The translations under genes were made by a program, and so were the position numbers. A stretch of DNA of 64,000 nt. Origin: Borrelia parkeri (GTDB lineage Bacteria > Spirochaetota > Spirochaetia > Borreliales > Borreliaceae). The stretch is from contig NZ_CP073159.1 of NCBI RefSeq assembly GCF_023035815.1, positions 558,001-622,000 of the forward strand, read 5' to 3'. Under the pieces are notes generated by a model, which worked only from the letters and a program-made list of their open reading frames with translations, made no database searches and was not told the DNA's origin. Shown one piece after another: positions 27,044 through 36,555 of this stretch (position 1 is its first letter; every line of letters begins with the position of its first letter).

Positions 27044-27355
27044 ATGATTTATAATCCAGAAGGAGAACTTGTAGTAAACAGCATCTTTAAAGTTAAAGAA
27101 GATCTTTTAAATATTCTTAAAGAGATGAAAGAAAAAGAGACGCTGGTAATGAATCTTTCAAATGTGGAGAAAATAGATGTTACTTTTATACAAATTTTGT
27201 ATGCTTCCAATAAATATGCTAAAGATAGGAACTTATTTATAAAGATAGAATATCCATCCGATGAGGTTTTAAGTTCATTGATATATGGTGGATTTTTAAA
27301 TGATATTGAGGATATTGATCACTTAGATTTAGGCCTTAGTTTAATTGAATTTTAG
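27044..27355 (+). CDS. STAS-domain protein in the chemotaxis operon
   Basis: 103 residues, one STAS (anti-anti-sigma-like) domain: MNLSNVEKIDVTFIQIL matches the V-x-(D/N)-(S/T) helix cap region, and LFIKIEYPSDEVLSSLIYGGF the later strand-helix. In SpoIIAA proteins the Asp-Ser site is phosphorylated; here the residues are D-V-T, so a Thr could take that role. AGGAG (27028-27032) precedes ATG 27044. It sits 14 bp after cheW and 23 bp before cheA. STAS proteins are not standard members of chemotaxis operons; its partner kinase is not visible. Confidence 0.82.
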   Translation: MIYNPEGELVVNSIFKVKEDLLNILKEMKEKETLVMNLSNVEKIDVTFIQILYASNKYAKDRNLFIKIEYPSDEVLSSLIYGGFLNDIEDIDHLDLGLSLIEF

Positions 27356-27378
27356 TTTTATGTATTTAAGGGCAGTTT

Positions 27379-29526
27379 ATGAATAGTAGTGATATGATAG
27401 ATAAATTTAAAGATTCTTTTAAAGAGGAGTCTATAGAGAATATTTCAGATATTGAGCATGCACTTCTTAATATTGAGTTTGAATCCGGAAAAGAGGTTAT
27501 CAATTCTATTTTTAGAAATTTTCATACAATCAAGGGTAGTGCAGGAATGTTTGGTTTTAATTTAACAGCTTCTCTTGTGCATGAAATAGAAACGGTCCTT
27601 GATCCTATAAAAGAAGGTTCTGATGAATTTAATCAGGATACTGTTGATGCTACTTTAATGGCAGTTGATTTTATTCGTGAACTAATTGAAGGAGATGAGG
27701 CTATTGATGAGAGTTCATATAAAGATCGTGAAAAAATTTTGATAGATACAATCAAAAAAGGATTTGGACTTGGTGTTAGGTTAAATACTGATTCAGTTTT
27801 AAGTTCTACTGGAGGAGATCAGATCAGTTTATCTAATGATTTGGATTCACAAGGAGCTCTCTTGGATGCATCTTTGACTCAAGGTAAATTTGAGGATGAA
27901 GCTTTAAATGTTGAGACTAAAATTTATAAAATTCTTTTTTCGCCTTCACGAGGAATTTTATTTCATGGGCACAAACCAATCAATTTTTTAAAAAAATTAT
28001 TAAATTTAGGAAATGGACAAGTTAGGGCTAGGATAAAAAACATTCCTGACTTGGAATTAATATCTCCTGATAATGTTTATGTTGAGTGGGAAGTCAAGCT
28101 AGAGACAGAAGAGAGTAAAAGTTCTATAGAAGATATTTTTATATTTTTGGATGGGCAGTCAAAATTTGTTGTTGAAGAAGTTGATTCATCTTATGATATA
28201 CCTGAGGCCTTTGAGCTTGATTCCTTAGTAAATAATTTAGATAAAGATGTTGATAAAGTCTTCTCTAAGGAGAAACAGAATTCATCGAAAACAGAAGAGA
28301 TATATAATAAAACGGTTCTTAAGGGTGGAGCTAATTTTAATGATGATACTGCTAAGAGTAAAGTAAACATTGCAAGTATTAAGGTTGATTCAAAAAAATT
28401 GGATCATTTGGTCAATCTTGTTGGTGAACTTGTTACGATTCAATCTAAGCTTTCAAAGGAAGCTGAGAGTAGTAATAATAATATTTTAAATTTAATTTCA
28501 GCTGAATTTTCTTTGCTTATTAATGAGCTTAGAGATTATACCACAGGACTTAGAACAGTTCCTATTGAGATTTTATTTGTAAAATTTCAAAGAATAGTTA
28601 AAGATTTATCTGCTCAACTTGGCAAATCAATTCGTTATCATTCACAAGGTGGTGATACTGTTCTTGATAAAAGTATTATTGAAAGATTAAATGAACCTTT
28701 AGTGCATTTAATAAGGAATGCAATTGATCATGGAATTGAACCGGCAGAAGAGAGAATAGAGGCAGGCAAAGATCCGCAAGGTGTCATTAAGCTTTCTGCG
28801 CATCAGTCAGGTGATTCTGTGATTATTATTATTGAAGATGATGGTAGAGGACTTAATAAGCGTAAAATAATTAAGAGAGCTATAGAGAAATATATAATAT
28901 CTGAGGCTGTTTCAAGGACTTTATCAGATGTGGATATTTATAATTTAATTTTTGAACCAGGATTTTCAACAGCTGATGTTGTGACAAATGTATCAGGGCG
29001 TGGTGTTGGAATGGATGTTGTTAAAAAACAGGTAGAGTCTCTTAGAGGAAATGTGATTCTTGAGAGTGAATTTGGCAAATATACTCGCATAAAGTTAATT
29101 TTTCCTTTGACCTTGGCAATTATTGAAGGGTGGCTTGTGAGGGTAAAAGATGAACATTTTATTGTGCCTCTCTCTAGTGTTGAGTCTTGTCTTGAAGCTG
29201 ATAAATTGATTTCTAAGGTGTGTGGGTTTGAAAATAATAGTAATGTTATGAATTATAGAGGAAGCATGATTAGCTTTATACGTTTGCGAGAATTTTTTAA
29301 AATATCTGATGAAGAGAGTGATAGTGAGCATGTTATTGTTGTTAATGCAAATAGTGGTAAAATAGGAATTGTGGTGGATGAGGTATTAGGACAACATCAG
29401 ACCGTTATAAAAACTTTAGGTAAAATTTATTCTAAAGTAGAAGGAGTTTCTGGAGCTACAATACTTGGAGATGGTAGTCTAGCCTTATTAGTTGATATTG
29501 ATACAATAACTAAGGTTATAAGGTAA
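27379..29526 (+). CDS. cheA: Chemotaxis histidine kinase CheA
   Basis: 715 residues. Autophosphorylates and passes phosphate to CheY and CheB. Order: Hpt domain with phospho-His49 (FRNFHTIKGSAGMFGF); a middle region (about 175-275) in the CheY/CheB-binding P2 position; dimerisation helices (LDHLVNLVGELVTIQSKL); ATPase with N-box LVHLIRNAIDHGIEP, IIEDDGRGLNKRK and GRGVGMDVVKKQVESL; and a CheW-like C-terminus (GWLVRVKDEHFIVPLSSVE). All catalytic motifs are intact. Distinct from the flaA-linked CheA expected elsewhere in Borrelia. Confidence 0.95.
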   Translation: MNSSDMIDKFKDSFKEESIENISDIEHALLNIEFESGKEVINSIFRNFHTIKGSAGMFGFNLTASLVHEIETVLDPIKEGSDEFNQDTVDATLMAVDFIRELIEGDEAIDESSYKDREKILIDTIKKGFGLGVRLNTDSVLSSTGGDQISLSNDLDSQGALLDASLTQGKFEDEALNVETKIYKILFSPSRGILFHGHKPINFLKKLLNLGNGQVRARIKNIPDLELISPDNVYVEWEVKLETEESKSSIEDIFIFLDGQSKFVVEEVDSSYDIPEAFELDSLVNNLDKDVDKVFSKEKQNSSKTEEIYNKTVLKGGANFNDDTAKSKVNIASIKVDSKKLDHLVNLVGELVTIQSKLSKEAESSNNNILNLISAEFSLLINELRDYTTGLRTVPIEILFVKFQRIVKDLSAQLGKSIRYHSQGGDTVLDKSIIERLNEPLVHLIRNAIDHGIEPAEERIEAGKDPQGVIKLSAHQSGDSVIIIIEDDGRGLNKRKIIKRAIEKYIISEAVSRTLSDVDIYNLIFEPGFSTADVVTNVSGRGVGMDVVKKQVESLRGNVILESEFGKYTRIKLIFPLTLAIIEGWLVRVKDEHFIVPLSSVESCLEADKLISKVCGFENNSNVMNYRGSMISFIRLREFFKISDEESDSEHVIVVNANSGKIGIVVDEVLGQHQTVIKTLGKIYSKVEGVSGATILGDGSLALLVDIDTITKVIR

Positions 29527-29560
29527 TATGCTTTAACATAATATATTTTGGGCTTTTATA

Positions 29561-30712
29561 ATGAAAATATTGATAATTGATATTCAAGGTCTTATAAGAC
29601 AGGTTTTTGTTAGGGCTTTTTCTAAGGATATAAATGTTGAGATATTAAATCCAGGTTCTAATTCTTTAAACCTTATTAATGTTTTTTTACAAAAATTTCC
29701 TGATTTGGTTATTGTTGATGAAAATGCTGCCAAGTCTCATTTTGGAAATGCGCTTAATAATGTTCTTAATAATATTTCACTTCCTGTTATTTTTATAGCA
29801 GAAGATGAAGTTTATCCAAAATTTGGCTTTCTTGAATCTAAGAGAGACAAAATTAAACTAATAATAAATAAACTTAACTTTAAACTTACAGTTAATTTAT
29901 TTAGAAGTGATTATTTGGATTTAATAAAATCTGAGATCAAGAAACTGGCTGGTAATAAATTTATTGCTTCTTTTGAGACTAAGAGAATAAAAGCCCCTGA
30001 TTCTTTTGCTAAGTCTGAGAGTAAAAAATCTGAAGGCAATATTTCTGGTATAACAAAAAGCTATAAGGTTGCCGATGTTATTAATGTTTCTCCTAAGAAT
30101 GATCCAGATGTTATTCTGAAATATCAAGGTGTTATTAATAAAAATAAAACCGGAAAAGTTATTTTTGTTGGTTCTTCAACTGGTGGTACTGAGGCTTTAA
30201 GAGTATTTTTAAAGTTTTTTAAAAGAGACTCTCCCCCAATTGTTATTGTTCAGCATATGCCAGGGGGTTTTACAACATCTTTTGCAAAGAGTTTAAATAA
30301 TGAGCTTGAAATTGATGTAAAAGAAGCTGAAGATGGAGATATTTTAAGGCCTGGTCTTGTAATAATTGCCAATGGTCATTATCATTTAATTGTGAAGTAT
30401 GCTAATGGAAACTATTTTGTTAATTTGTTGGATGGTCCTTTAGTTAGTAGACATAAGCCTTCTGTTAATGTCTTGTTTCGTTCCGCTGCTATGTATGCTG
30501 GGGAAAATGCTATTGGTGTTATGCTTACGGGAATGGGAGATGATGGTGCTTGTTGTATGCTTGAGATGAAGAGAAGTGGTGCATATAACATTGCGCAAGA
30601 TCAGGTAACGTCTGTGGTATTTGGAATGCCTATGGAGGCAATAAAAATAGGTGCTGTAGATAAGGTTCTTCCTTTAAATAAAATATCTGAATATATTTTA
30701 AGGAGATCTTAA
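29561..30712 (+). CDS. cheB: Protein-glutamate methylesterase CheB
   Basis: 383 residues. Removes methyl groups from chemoreceptors. The C-terminal esterase is intact: Ser in VGSSTGGTEALRVF, His in VQHMPGGFTTSFAKSL and Asp in MLTGMGDDGACCML. The N-terminal receiver looks degraded: the acidic pair reads IIDIQ (one Asp only), the phospho site VIVDENAAK lacks the usual M-P, and the conserved T/S and Lys are not evident. Activation by CheA phosphorylation is therefore doubtful. No cheR in the window. The stop shares one base with the next ATG. Confidence 0.92.
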   Translation: MKILIIDIQGLIRQVFVRAFSKDINVEILNPGSNSLNLINVFLQKFPDLVIVDENAAKSHFGNALNNVLNNISLPVIFIAEDEVYPKFGFLESKRDKIKLIINKLNFKLTVNLFRSDYLDLIKSEIKKLAGNKFIASFETKRIKAPDSFAKSESKKSEGNISGITKSYKVADVINVSPKNDPDVILKYQGVINKNKTGKVIFVGSSTGGTEALRVFLKFFKRDSPPIVIVQHMPGGFTTSFAKSLNNELEIDVKEAEDGDILRPGLVIIANGHYHLIVKYANGNYFVNLLDGPLVSRHKPSVNVLFRSAAMYAGENAIGVMLTGMGDDGACCMLEMKRSGAYNIAQDQVTSVVFGMPMEAIKIGAVDKVLPLNKISEYILRRS

Positions 30713-32484
30713 TGGAAGATGATGGTAAATTTTTGGATATTGATCCGCATATTAATAAATTATTTGTTGAACTTGAGGCTTTTGATAGTCATTCAAGGCA
30801 AGTTTATGCCAGTTTAAGTAAATCAATTCCTAAATTAATAGAAAAACTTTCCAAAGATATTAAAGATTTATCTTTTAATATTGGGTTTATTTCTAATCTT
30901 GAGATTGATAATGATTATTCTTTGAATAATTTTATCTCTAAAGTAATAAGTGTATTGAATGATTTTGTATCTTATTTTAATTCTTCAACTGAATTGCTTG
31001 AAGCACAGTTTAGTATGATAAGAGATAAGGTTAAAGATATAGAGATTCTTGAAGATGTAATTGAAAAGATGAAAAAAAGTTCTATTGATATGGAAATAAT
31101 GTCGATTAATACATTGACTGTTGCCATGAGGGCTGGGAGAGCAGGAGGTGCTTTTTCTTATATTACAAATGAGATTAAGACTTTAACTCAATCTATGATT
31201 AAGCAAGCAGACCAGCTAACTAGTAGGGGTAGAGATATTAAAGTTGGACTTGATCGTGCTAAGGATCAGGTACTTGAAAATAATACGGCTGAGAATAAAA
31301 TTCTTGAAGAATTTAAAGATAATTTGATTAAAAATATAGATGAATTTTCAGGGGGTATTGGAGAAGTTATTGCCTTTTATGATAACATATTAGGTATACT
31401 TAGTGAGTTTAAATTTAAGTTTGTCAATGCTGTGTCTTATCTACAGTTTCAAGATAGACTTACTCAGTCTTTGTATCATCTAAATATTATGTATTCAAGC
31501 ATTGATGTTTTTAAGTTTAGAGATACAAGTGAGGTTCAGAAGTTAAAAGTCTTATCTGTTTTTACAAATTCATCCAAAATGATAGTTGGAGATGTTATTG
31601 CTAAATTGGATGAAAATTTGATGGCTTTTGAAGAATTTATTGACACATCGATTTCTTCTATTCAGGTTATTAATGATTTAAAGTCAGATAATTCTTCATA
31701 TATTGATATTTCAAGATCAGTTGAATCTTTTTCCGTGATTTTATCGAATTTACTTAAAAGGATTGATGATGTTGAAAAAAATAATTCTAATTTTTTAAAT
31801 CTTTATTATGAACAGATTAAGCTTGTTAAATCTTTGGAATTAATGTTTTCAAATATTTCAGCTATCTCTTCTAGGTTCCAAAATATTAATATAGCTTCCA
31901 AAATAGAGGTTGTAAAGAGAGTTGAACTTGAGGATATGGAAGGTAATATTTCTGAAATGTCAAAAATTATTAGTGATATTGAGCTAAATATTACCAAAGG
32001 ACGAGAGTTTTTGTCCCAAATAATATTTTTCTTTGAAAAAGTTGTGAAAGATTGCGATAATAGATTTTATCTTGAACGAAATTATTTTAACAAATTTAAA
32101 AAGCTTTTTATGGAGATAAAGAATAATATTTTTGAGATAAAAAAGATTGCTCTTGATCAGGTATTATCCTATGAAATCTTTCCAGTTGATTTTTTAGAAA
32201 TATTTGAAGAAGTAAAGTTAGGTATTCATAATATTAAGAATTTGAGAATGGAGCTTTTAAATCTTGAAAAGACTTTAATGGAAATGGACAATGATATTAA
32301 TAGTACTCTTGATTTAGAGTTATTGAAAAATGGTCTTAAGTGTGTTGAAATTGAAGATAAGGAATTTATTCGCAGAATTGCTAATAGGTTTACTTTGTTT
32401 ATTCATAAAAAATATTTATTGTCTTTTATCGAGGATGAAAAGGACGTTCATTCATTTGATGAGGGTAGTGTAATTTTATTCTAA
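30712..32484 (+). CDS. Soluble receptor-like protein of the chemotaxis operon
   Basis: 590 residues, almost all coiled-coil helix, with no signal peptide or membrane segment. Residues about 125-165 (DMEIMSINTLTVAMRAGRAG, then AFSYITNEIKTLTQ) resemble the hairpin tip of methyl-accepting receptors (N-L-L-A-L-N-A-A-I-E-A-A-R-A-G...F-x-V-V-A-x-E-V-x-x-L), though the E and several core residues differ. It could be a cytoplasmic sensor or a CheZ-like helper; the former fits the tip better. Translation is coupled to cheB by a 1-base overlap, and cheY follows 37 bp later. Confidence 0.72.
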   Translation: MEDDGKFLDIDPHINKLFVELEAFDSHSRQVYASLSKSIPKLIEKLSKDIKDLSFNIGFISNLEIDNDYSLNNFISKVISVLNDFVSYFNSSTELLEAQFSMIRDKVKDIEILEDVIEKMKKSSIDMEIMSINTLTVAMRAGRAGGAFSYITNEIKTLTQSMIKQADQLTSRGRDIKVGLDRAKDQVLENNTAENKILEEFKDNLIKNIDEFSGGIGEVIAFYDNILGILSEFKFKFVNAVSYLQFQDRLTQSLYHLNIMYSSIDVFKFRDTSEVQKLKVLSVFTNSSKMIVGDVIAKLDENLMAFEEFIDTSISSIQVINDLKSDNSSYIDISRSVESFSVILSNLLKRIDDVEKNNSNFLNLYYEQIKLVKSLELMFSNISAISSRFQNINIASKIEVVKRVELEDMEGNISEMSKIISDIELNITKGREFLSQIIFFFEKVVKDCDNRFYLERNYFNKFKKLFMEIKNNIFEIKKIALDQVLSYEIFPVDFLEIFEEVKLGIHNIKNLRMELLNLEKTLMEMDNDINSTLDLELLKNGLKCVEIEDKEFIRRIANRFTLFIHKKYLLSFIEDEKDVHSFDEGSVILF

Positions 32485-32521
32485 CTTTTGTATACTTTTT
32501 ATGTGGTTTTAGGAGCGTTAC

Positions 32522-32896
32522 ATGCAAAAAAGGATTTTGGTTATAGATGACAATAGGGCCATTAGGCAAAGTGTTGCTTACATTTTAGAGCAGAATGGTT
32601 TTGGAGTTTCTGAGGCCCAAGATGGGTTAGAGGGTGTATCTAAGTTTAAGGAAGCCGTTGGACAGAGTGATAAAGATTTTGATCTAATTATTACGGATAT
32701 CAATATGCCTAACTTGGATGGAATAGGGGTTATTAAACAGATAAGGGAGTTTGGAAGTTTTGTTCCAATACTTGTTTTAACTACTGAATCTGAGCAGTCA
32801 AAAGTTGATGAGGGGCGTAAAGCTGGTGCTACTGGTTGGCTTGTTAAACCTTTCAATCCCGACACTCTTATGCAAACAATATCAAAAATATTTTAG
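32522..32896 (+). CDS. cheY: CheY-type response regulator
   Basis: 124 residues, single receiver domain. Acidic pair D9-D10 (LVIDDNRAIRQS), phospho-acceptor D59 (LIITDINMPNLDG), Thr pair in LVLTTES and Lys in GWLVKPF are all present. AGGAG with good spacing precedes ATG 32522. Last gene of the cheW-STAS-cheA-cheB-receptor operon, so it is probably CheA's direct partner here. It differs clearly from the CheY at 9552-9932; the two likely have different jobs. Confidence 0.93.
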   Translation: MQKRILVIDDNRAIRQSVAYILEQNGFGVSEAQDGLEGVSKFKEAVGQSDKDFDLIITDINMPNLDGIGVIKQIREFGSFVPILVLTTESEQSKVDEGRKAGATGWLVKPFNPDTLMQTISKIF

Positions 32897-32942
32897 CTTT
32901 TATTTTTAAGTTGTCTTAAAATTGTACTCAAGGTTTAGTTTT

Positions 32943-34286
32943 ATGGATTTTAAGTTAGAAAAACAATTTTATTTCCATTTAGGAGAGTTAGTAAAATTTA
33001 ATAGTGTTAACGCTTCTGCTTTGAAAAATAGGCCTTTTGGGGAACAAATTGATTTATGTTTAGATAAAGTTTTGGAAATAGCTAAAGATATTGGTTTTAA
33101 AGTTTATAGGGATCGGGATGGATATTATGGTTTTGCTGATATAGGGCAGGGTGATGAACTTATAGGTATTTTGGCCCACATTGATATTGTTGATGCTGGC
33201 AATGTGTCTAATTGGCATTCAAATCCTTTTAAACTTGATTTTAGAGATGGCAAAATATATGCTAGGGGTGTTCTAGATGATAAGGGGCCTTTGATGGCTG
33301 TTCTTTATGCTTTTAAATTATTAGTCTTAGAGGGGATTTTTTTTAATAAAAGGTTTAGGGTAATTTTTGGAACAGATGAAGAGGTGGCATGGCGTTGTAT
33401 TGAGCAATATAAAATTAAGGAAGAGATTCCTGATTTTGCTTTTACACCTGATGGTGATTTTCCTGTTGTTAATGCTGAGAAAGGGTTATTGCAATTCGAT
33501 GTTATTAGTGATGAGAAATTTTTTATGGATTTTGAGATTGGAACTGGATATAATGTGATTCCTGATGAGTGTTTTTTTGAGCTTGGTAATTTTAATAAAG
33601 ATGATTTTAGAATTTTACTTGATAGTTTTGGTGGTAAGATTAGATATAAATTTTTTGAGAACAATGTTTTAATTCATGGAATTTCTGCCCATGCTTCATT
33701 ACCTGAGCTTGGTGTTAATATTGCTCCTTATGCATTAAAGATTATTAAATCTTTAGGTGTACAAGCCGATTTTATTAACTTTTTTGAAGATAAGATCAGT
33801 TTTACTATTAATGGTGAGAAACTATTCGGTAAAGTTTTAGAAGATTCGAAATCTGGACAACTTACTCTTTGCTTGACAAAGGTTAAATTGTCTAAGACAT
33901 CTAATCAAATTTTATCTTTTGATATGAGATATCCTGTAATTTGTAGACGAGAAGAACTAGTGGATTTGATAAAAAGAACTTTAAATTTATATTCTTTAAA
34001 TTATCATGAAGTTTCTTTTCTTGATCCTCTTTATGTTGATTCTGATTCAAAGTTTATTGAGTCTTTGATTGAAGTTTATAAAGCCTTTACAGGAGAGAGT
34101 AATGTTACTCCTATTGCTATTGGTGGTGCAACTTATTCTAGAGCTTTAAAAAATTGTGTTGCTTTTGGTCCATTATTTAAAGGCTCAGATAATACAGCTC
34201 ATAAAACCAATGAGTATATTGATGAGAGTGAACTTATGAATCTTGTTTTAATTTATAAGGATGCTATTAAGAGCCTTAATACTTAA
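32943..34286 (+). CDS. M20-family dipeptidase (PepV-like)
   Basis: 447 residues from ATG 32943, with AAGG about 9 bp upstream (TTG 32922 is also in frame). Zinc peptidase that cleaves dipeptides or similar substrates in the cytoplasm. Metal and catalytic residues are visible: His in ILAHIDIVDAG, Asp in GVLDDKGPL, Glu-Glu in GTDEEVAW, Asp in FTPDGDFPV and the terminal His in NTAHKTNEYI. The NWHSNPFKL segment and the lid domain match the PepV/Sapep group. Lies 46 bp after cheY but on functional grounds is separate. Useful to a peptide-scavenging parasite. Confidence 0.9.
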   Translation: MDFKLEKQFYFHLGELVKFNSVNASALKNRPFGEQIDLCLDKVLEIAKDIGFKVYRDRDGYYGFADIGQGDELIGILAHIDIVDAGNVSNWHSNPFKLDFRDGKIYARGVLDDKGPLMAVLYAFKLLVLEGIFFNKRFRVIFGTDEEVAWRCIEQYKIKEEIPDFAFTPDGDFPVVNAEKGLLQFDVISDEKFFMDFEIGTGYNVIPDECFFELGNFNKDDFRILLDSFGGKIRYKFFENNVLIHGISAHASLPELGVNIAPYALKIIKSLGVQADFINFFEDKISFTINGEKLFGKVLEDSKSGQLTLCLTKVKLSKTSNQILSFDMRYPVICRREELVDLIKRTLNLYSLNYHEVSFLDPLYVDSDSKFIESLIEVYKAFTGESNVTPIAIGGATYSRALKNCVAFGPLFKGSDNTAHKTNEYIDESELMNLVLIYKDAIKSLNT

Positions 34287-34418
34287 AATTTCATCTTTAA
34301 AAGGTTTAGTATCAATAATTCAGGTTTATTTTATTAGATTTATTGATATTATTTAGAAGCTGGTGTTTATTTGTAGTCTTTCTTCTAGTAAATATTGTTG
34401 CTTATTTAAATAAATTAA

Positions 34419-34502
34419 TACCGGTAGTCGGAGTCGAACCGACACAAGGTTACCCTCATCAGATTTTGAGTCTGACGCGTCTACCAATTCCGCCATACCG
34501 GC
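34419..34502 (-). tRNA. tRNA-Leu (anticodon CAA)
   Basis: 84 nt on the minus strand. 5' GCCGGTA pairs with the 3' arm 34420-34426 (one G-U), discriminator A at 34419. The anticodon loop CTCAAAA between TCAGA and TCTGA gives CAA, reading UUG. A long variable arm (GAGGGTAACCTT) and the T arm GTCGGTTCGACTCCGAC confirm a class II leucine tRNA. CCA is not encoded. It reads away from pyrH, with which it shares the strand (8 bp apart), so they may be cotranscribed. Confidence 0.95.
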
Positions 34503-34510
34503 AATAGTTT

Positions 34511-35200
34511 TTATTTTACTACAATAGTTCCTAAAAAATCATCATTTTTATCAAAGACTTTCTTTAAGTTTTGAAGATCAGTTCCATTTAATATGTAAGC
34601 TTTGATACCAAGCTTTAGTGCTAGTTTTGTTGCTATTGGGTCAAACGGTAAATTTGAACCAGGATCCCAGTGTTTTCCAACAATATTTTGTAATTCATTC
34701 CAAGTAATATTGCTTAATCCTTTTGCATCATCAAATTTTTTTGGATCTTTATCATAAATTTGATTTACATTGGTTAAATTAATTATTTCATCTGCTTTAA
34801 GTTTTTCGGCAAACTTTACAGTAATATAATCTGTTGAAAATCCTGATTTCCATCCTGATGCAACTACTATTTGTCCTTTAAAATGAAAATCTTGAGTTGG
34901 ATCGCTTACAATATTGTCAATGCAGAATGGTTGCATTGCTTTGCTGATAAGTTCGGCATTTAGTTTGGTTGCCATTATTCCAATCTCATCAAGTTCATGA
35001 TTTTTAAACTTAGGATTAATTTGTTTATAGGCATCTTGATATTCTCTTGCTGTTTTTCCTCCTCCTGTAATTAAGATAATTTTTCTCCTATTATCTTCTT
35101 GTACCCATTTGAAAATAAGATTTTTAAGATTTTTAATATATTCTATGTTAATTTTGTCAGGATTGATTATTCCACCCCCAAGGCTAATTATTTTTAGCAT
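34511..35200 (-). CDS. pyrH: Uridylate kinase, archaeal-like type
   Basis: 229 residues. Phosphorylates UMP to UDP with ATP. Amino-acid-kinase fold: ISLGGGIINPDKI, ILITGGGKTAREYQ, DEIGIMATKLNAEL, GFSTDYITVKFAEKLKADEI, TNVNQIYDKDPKKF and a final DPIATKLALKLGIKAYILNG. The lengths and motifs look closer to the archaeal/spirochete subfamily than to E. coli PyrH. AAGGAG precedes ATG 35200. Its product feeds CTP synthesis by pyrG, which is in the same window. tRNA-Leu lies just downstream. Confidence 0.9.
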   Translation of the reverse strand: MLKIISLGGGIINPDKINIEYIKNLKNLIFKWVQEDNRRKIILITGGGKTAREYQDAYKQINPKFKNHELDEIGIMATKLNAELISKAMQPFCIDNIVSDPTQDFHFKGQIVVASGWKSGFSTDYITVKFAEKLKADEIINLTNVNQIYDKDPKKFDDAKGLSNITWNELQNIVGKHWDPGSNLPFDPIATKLALKLGIKAYILNGTDLQNLKKVFDKNDDFLGTIVVK

Positions 35201-35429
35201 TGAAACTCCTTATTCTTTGAGTTGATTATCTGTTTCTTTAATTTGTATTTTGTATTATATAGTATTTATATCTAATTTGTTGGAAAATATATTTAAAATC
35301 ATGTAAGCTTATTAACTATACTATGCAATATTTCCTTATATCTTATAATTAAGAATATTTAGTATATTTATTATATTTAGTTATTAATCCAGGCTTTTTA
35401 TTAAGATTGGTATTTATTTGGAGGGTTTT

Positions 35430-36494
35430 ATGTGTAAGTACAAGGTCTCTGTGATTATTTGTTTTTTTAATTCTGATAGTACCCTTGAAGTTATGATAAA
35501 GAGTGCTCTTAATCAAACATTAAGAGATAAAGAAATTATACTTGTGAATGATGGTTCTTACGATAATAGTTTAAAGATAGCTCAAAAATATGCTGATCAG
35601 TATGATTGTGTGAAAATTATTAATCAAAAAAATCTAGGAATAGCTGCCTCTAGGAATAATGGTCTTGAAAAGGCAGAAGGAGAATATATAATTTACTGGG
35701 ATAGTGATGATTCTGTTGAGAATACTATGCTTGAGGTATTGTATAATAGGGCAAAGGCCGATAATTCAGATGTTGTTTGTTCTCAATTTTACGTTTACTT
35801 TATTGCAAGAAATATTAAAAGAAGATCTGCACTTCCTTTTCCAAATTATCCAATAACTGGGGAAGAGGCTTTTAAAAATTTATTATTAACTGTTTTTGCT
35901 AGCTTTTCTAAGAAAAATTTTGTTGTGGGTACATTGTGGGATAAGCTGATTCGAAGAGATTTAATTGTAAAAAATGATATCATAGTAAATGATGTAATAT
36001 TAGAAGATATAGTGTTCATGCTTAATGTTTTTTTAAAGGCAAATAAAGTTTCTTTTGTAAATAATTATTTTTATACTAACTTTCAATGGATGAGAAGTGC
36101 CAGTTCATCAATTAATGTAATTAGTAAGGTTTTTTTATCACTTAAGGTTGTGGAAAGTTTTTTAAAGGAAGAAGGAATTTTTGAGAAGTATTTTGAATAT
36201 TATAAAAGATTTTATTTGCAGCTTTATTATTATATTTCTTTTAAGCAGATTTATATTATAGGTTGGCACATTAAAGATCGACTTGTTTATAAGGCGCATA
36301 AAGCAAAACTTATTTCTGTTCTTAATGAGGTTCAAAATTCTAAAGAGTTTCAAATTTATTATGCAAGTCTTAAGGGAGCTAGGTTTAGCGAGTTTCAGAT
36401 TTTGCCAAAAATTATGTTGAAAGTTTGGCATCTTAGCTCGAGACTTTATGTTAATTTTTCTCTATTTATTTATAAATCTTTTTTGAAAAATTAG
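35430..36494 (+). CDS. Family 2 glycosyltransferase
   Basis: 354 residues from ATG 35430, with GGAGGG just before. Nucleotide-sugar transferase of GT-A fold: VSVIICFFNSDSTLEVMI, SALNQTLRDKEIILVNDGS, IAASRNNGLEKAEGEYI, then the metal-binding YWDSDDSVE. The C-terminal half is helical and aromatic, without a clear membrane anchor. Borrelia relatives are often labelled lgtD-like; the sugar and acceptor cannot be read from sequence. Probable role in glycolipid or surface-glycan synthesis. An ABC transporter pair follows 61 bp later. Confidence 0.87.
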   Translation: MCKYKVSVIICFFNSDSTLEVMIKSALNQTLRDKEIILVNDGSYDNSLKIAQKYADQYDCVKIINQKNLGIAASRNNGLEKAEGEYIIYWDSDDSVENTMLEVLYNRAKADNSDVVCSQFYVYFIARNIKRRSALPFPNYPITGEEAFKNLLLTVFASFSKKNFVVGTLWDKLIRRDLIVKNDIIVNDVILEDIVFMLNVFLKANKVSFVNNYFYTNFQWMRSASSSINVISKVFLSLKVVESFLKEEGIFEKYFEYYKRFYLQLYYYISFKQIYIIGWHIKDRLVYKAHKAKLISVLNEVQNSKEFQIYYASLKGARFSEFQILPKIMLKVWHLSSRLYVNFSLFIYKSFLKN

Positions 36495-36555
36495 TGTTTT
36501 ATTATTGTATTTATTATGGACTCTTTTTACAATTTAACATAAAGGAGAATTTTTA

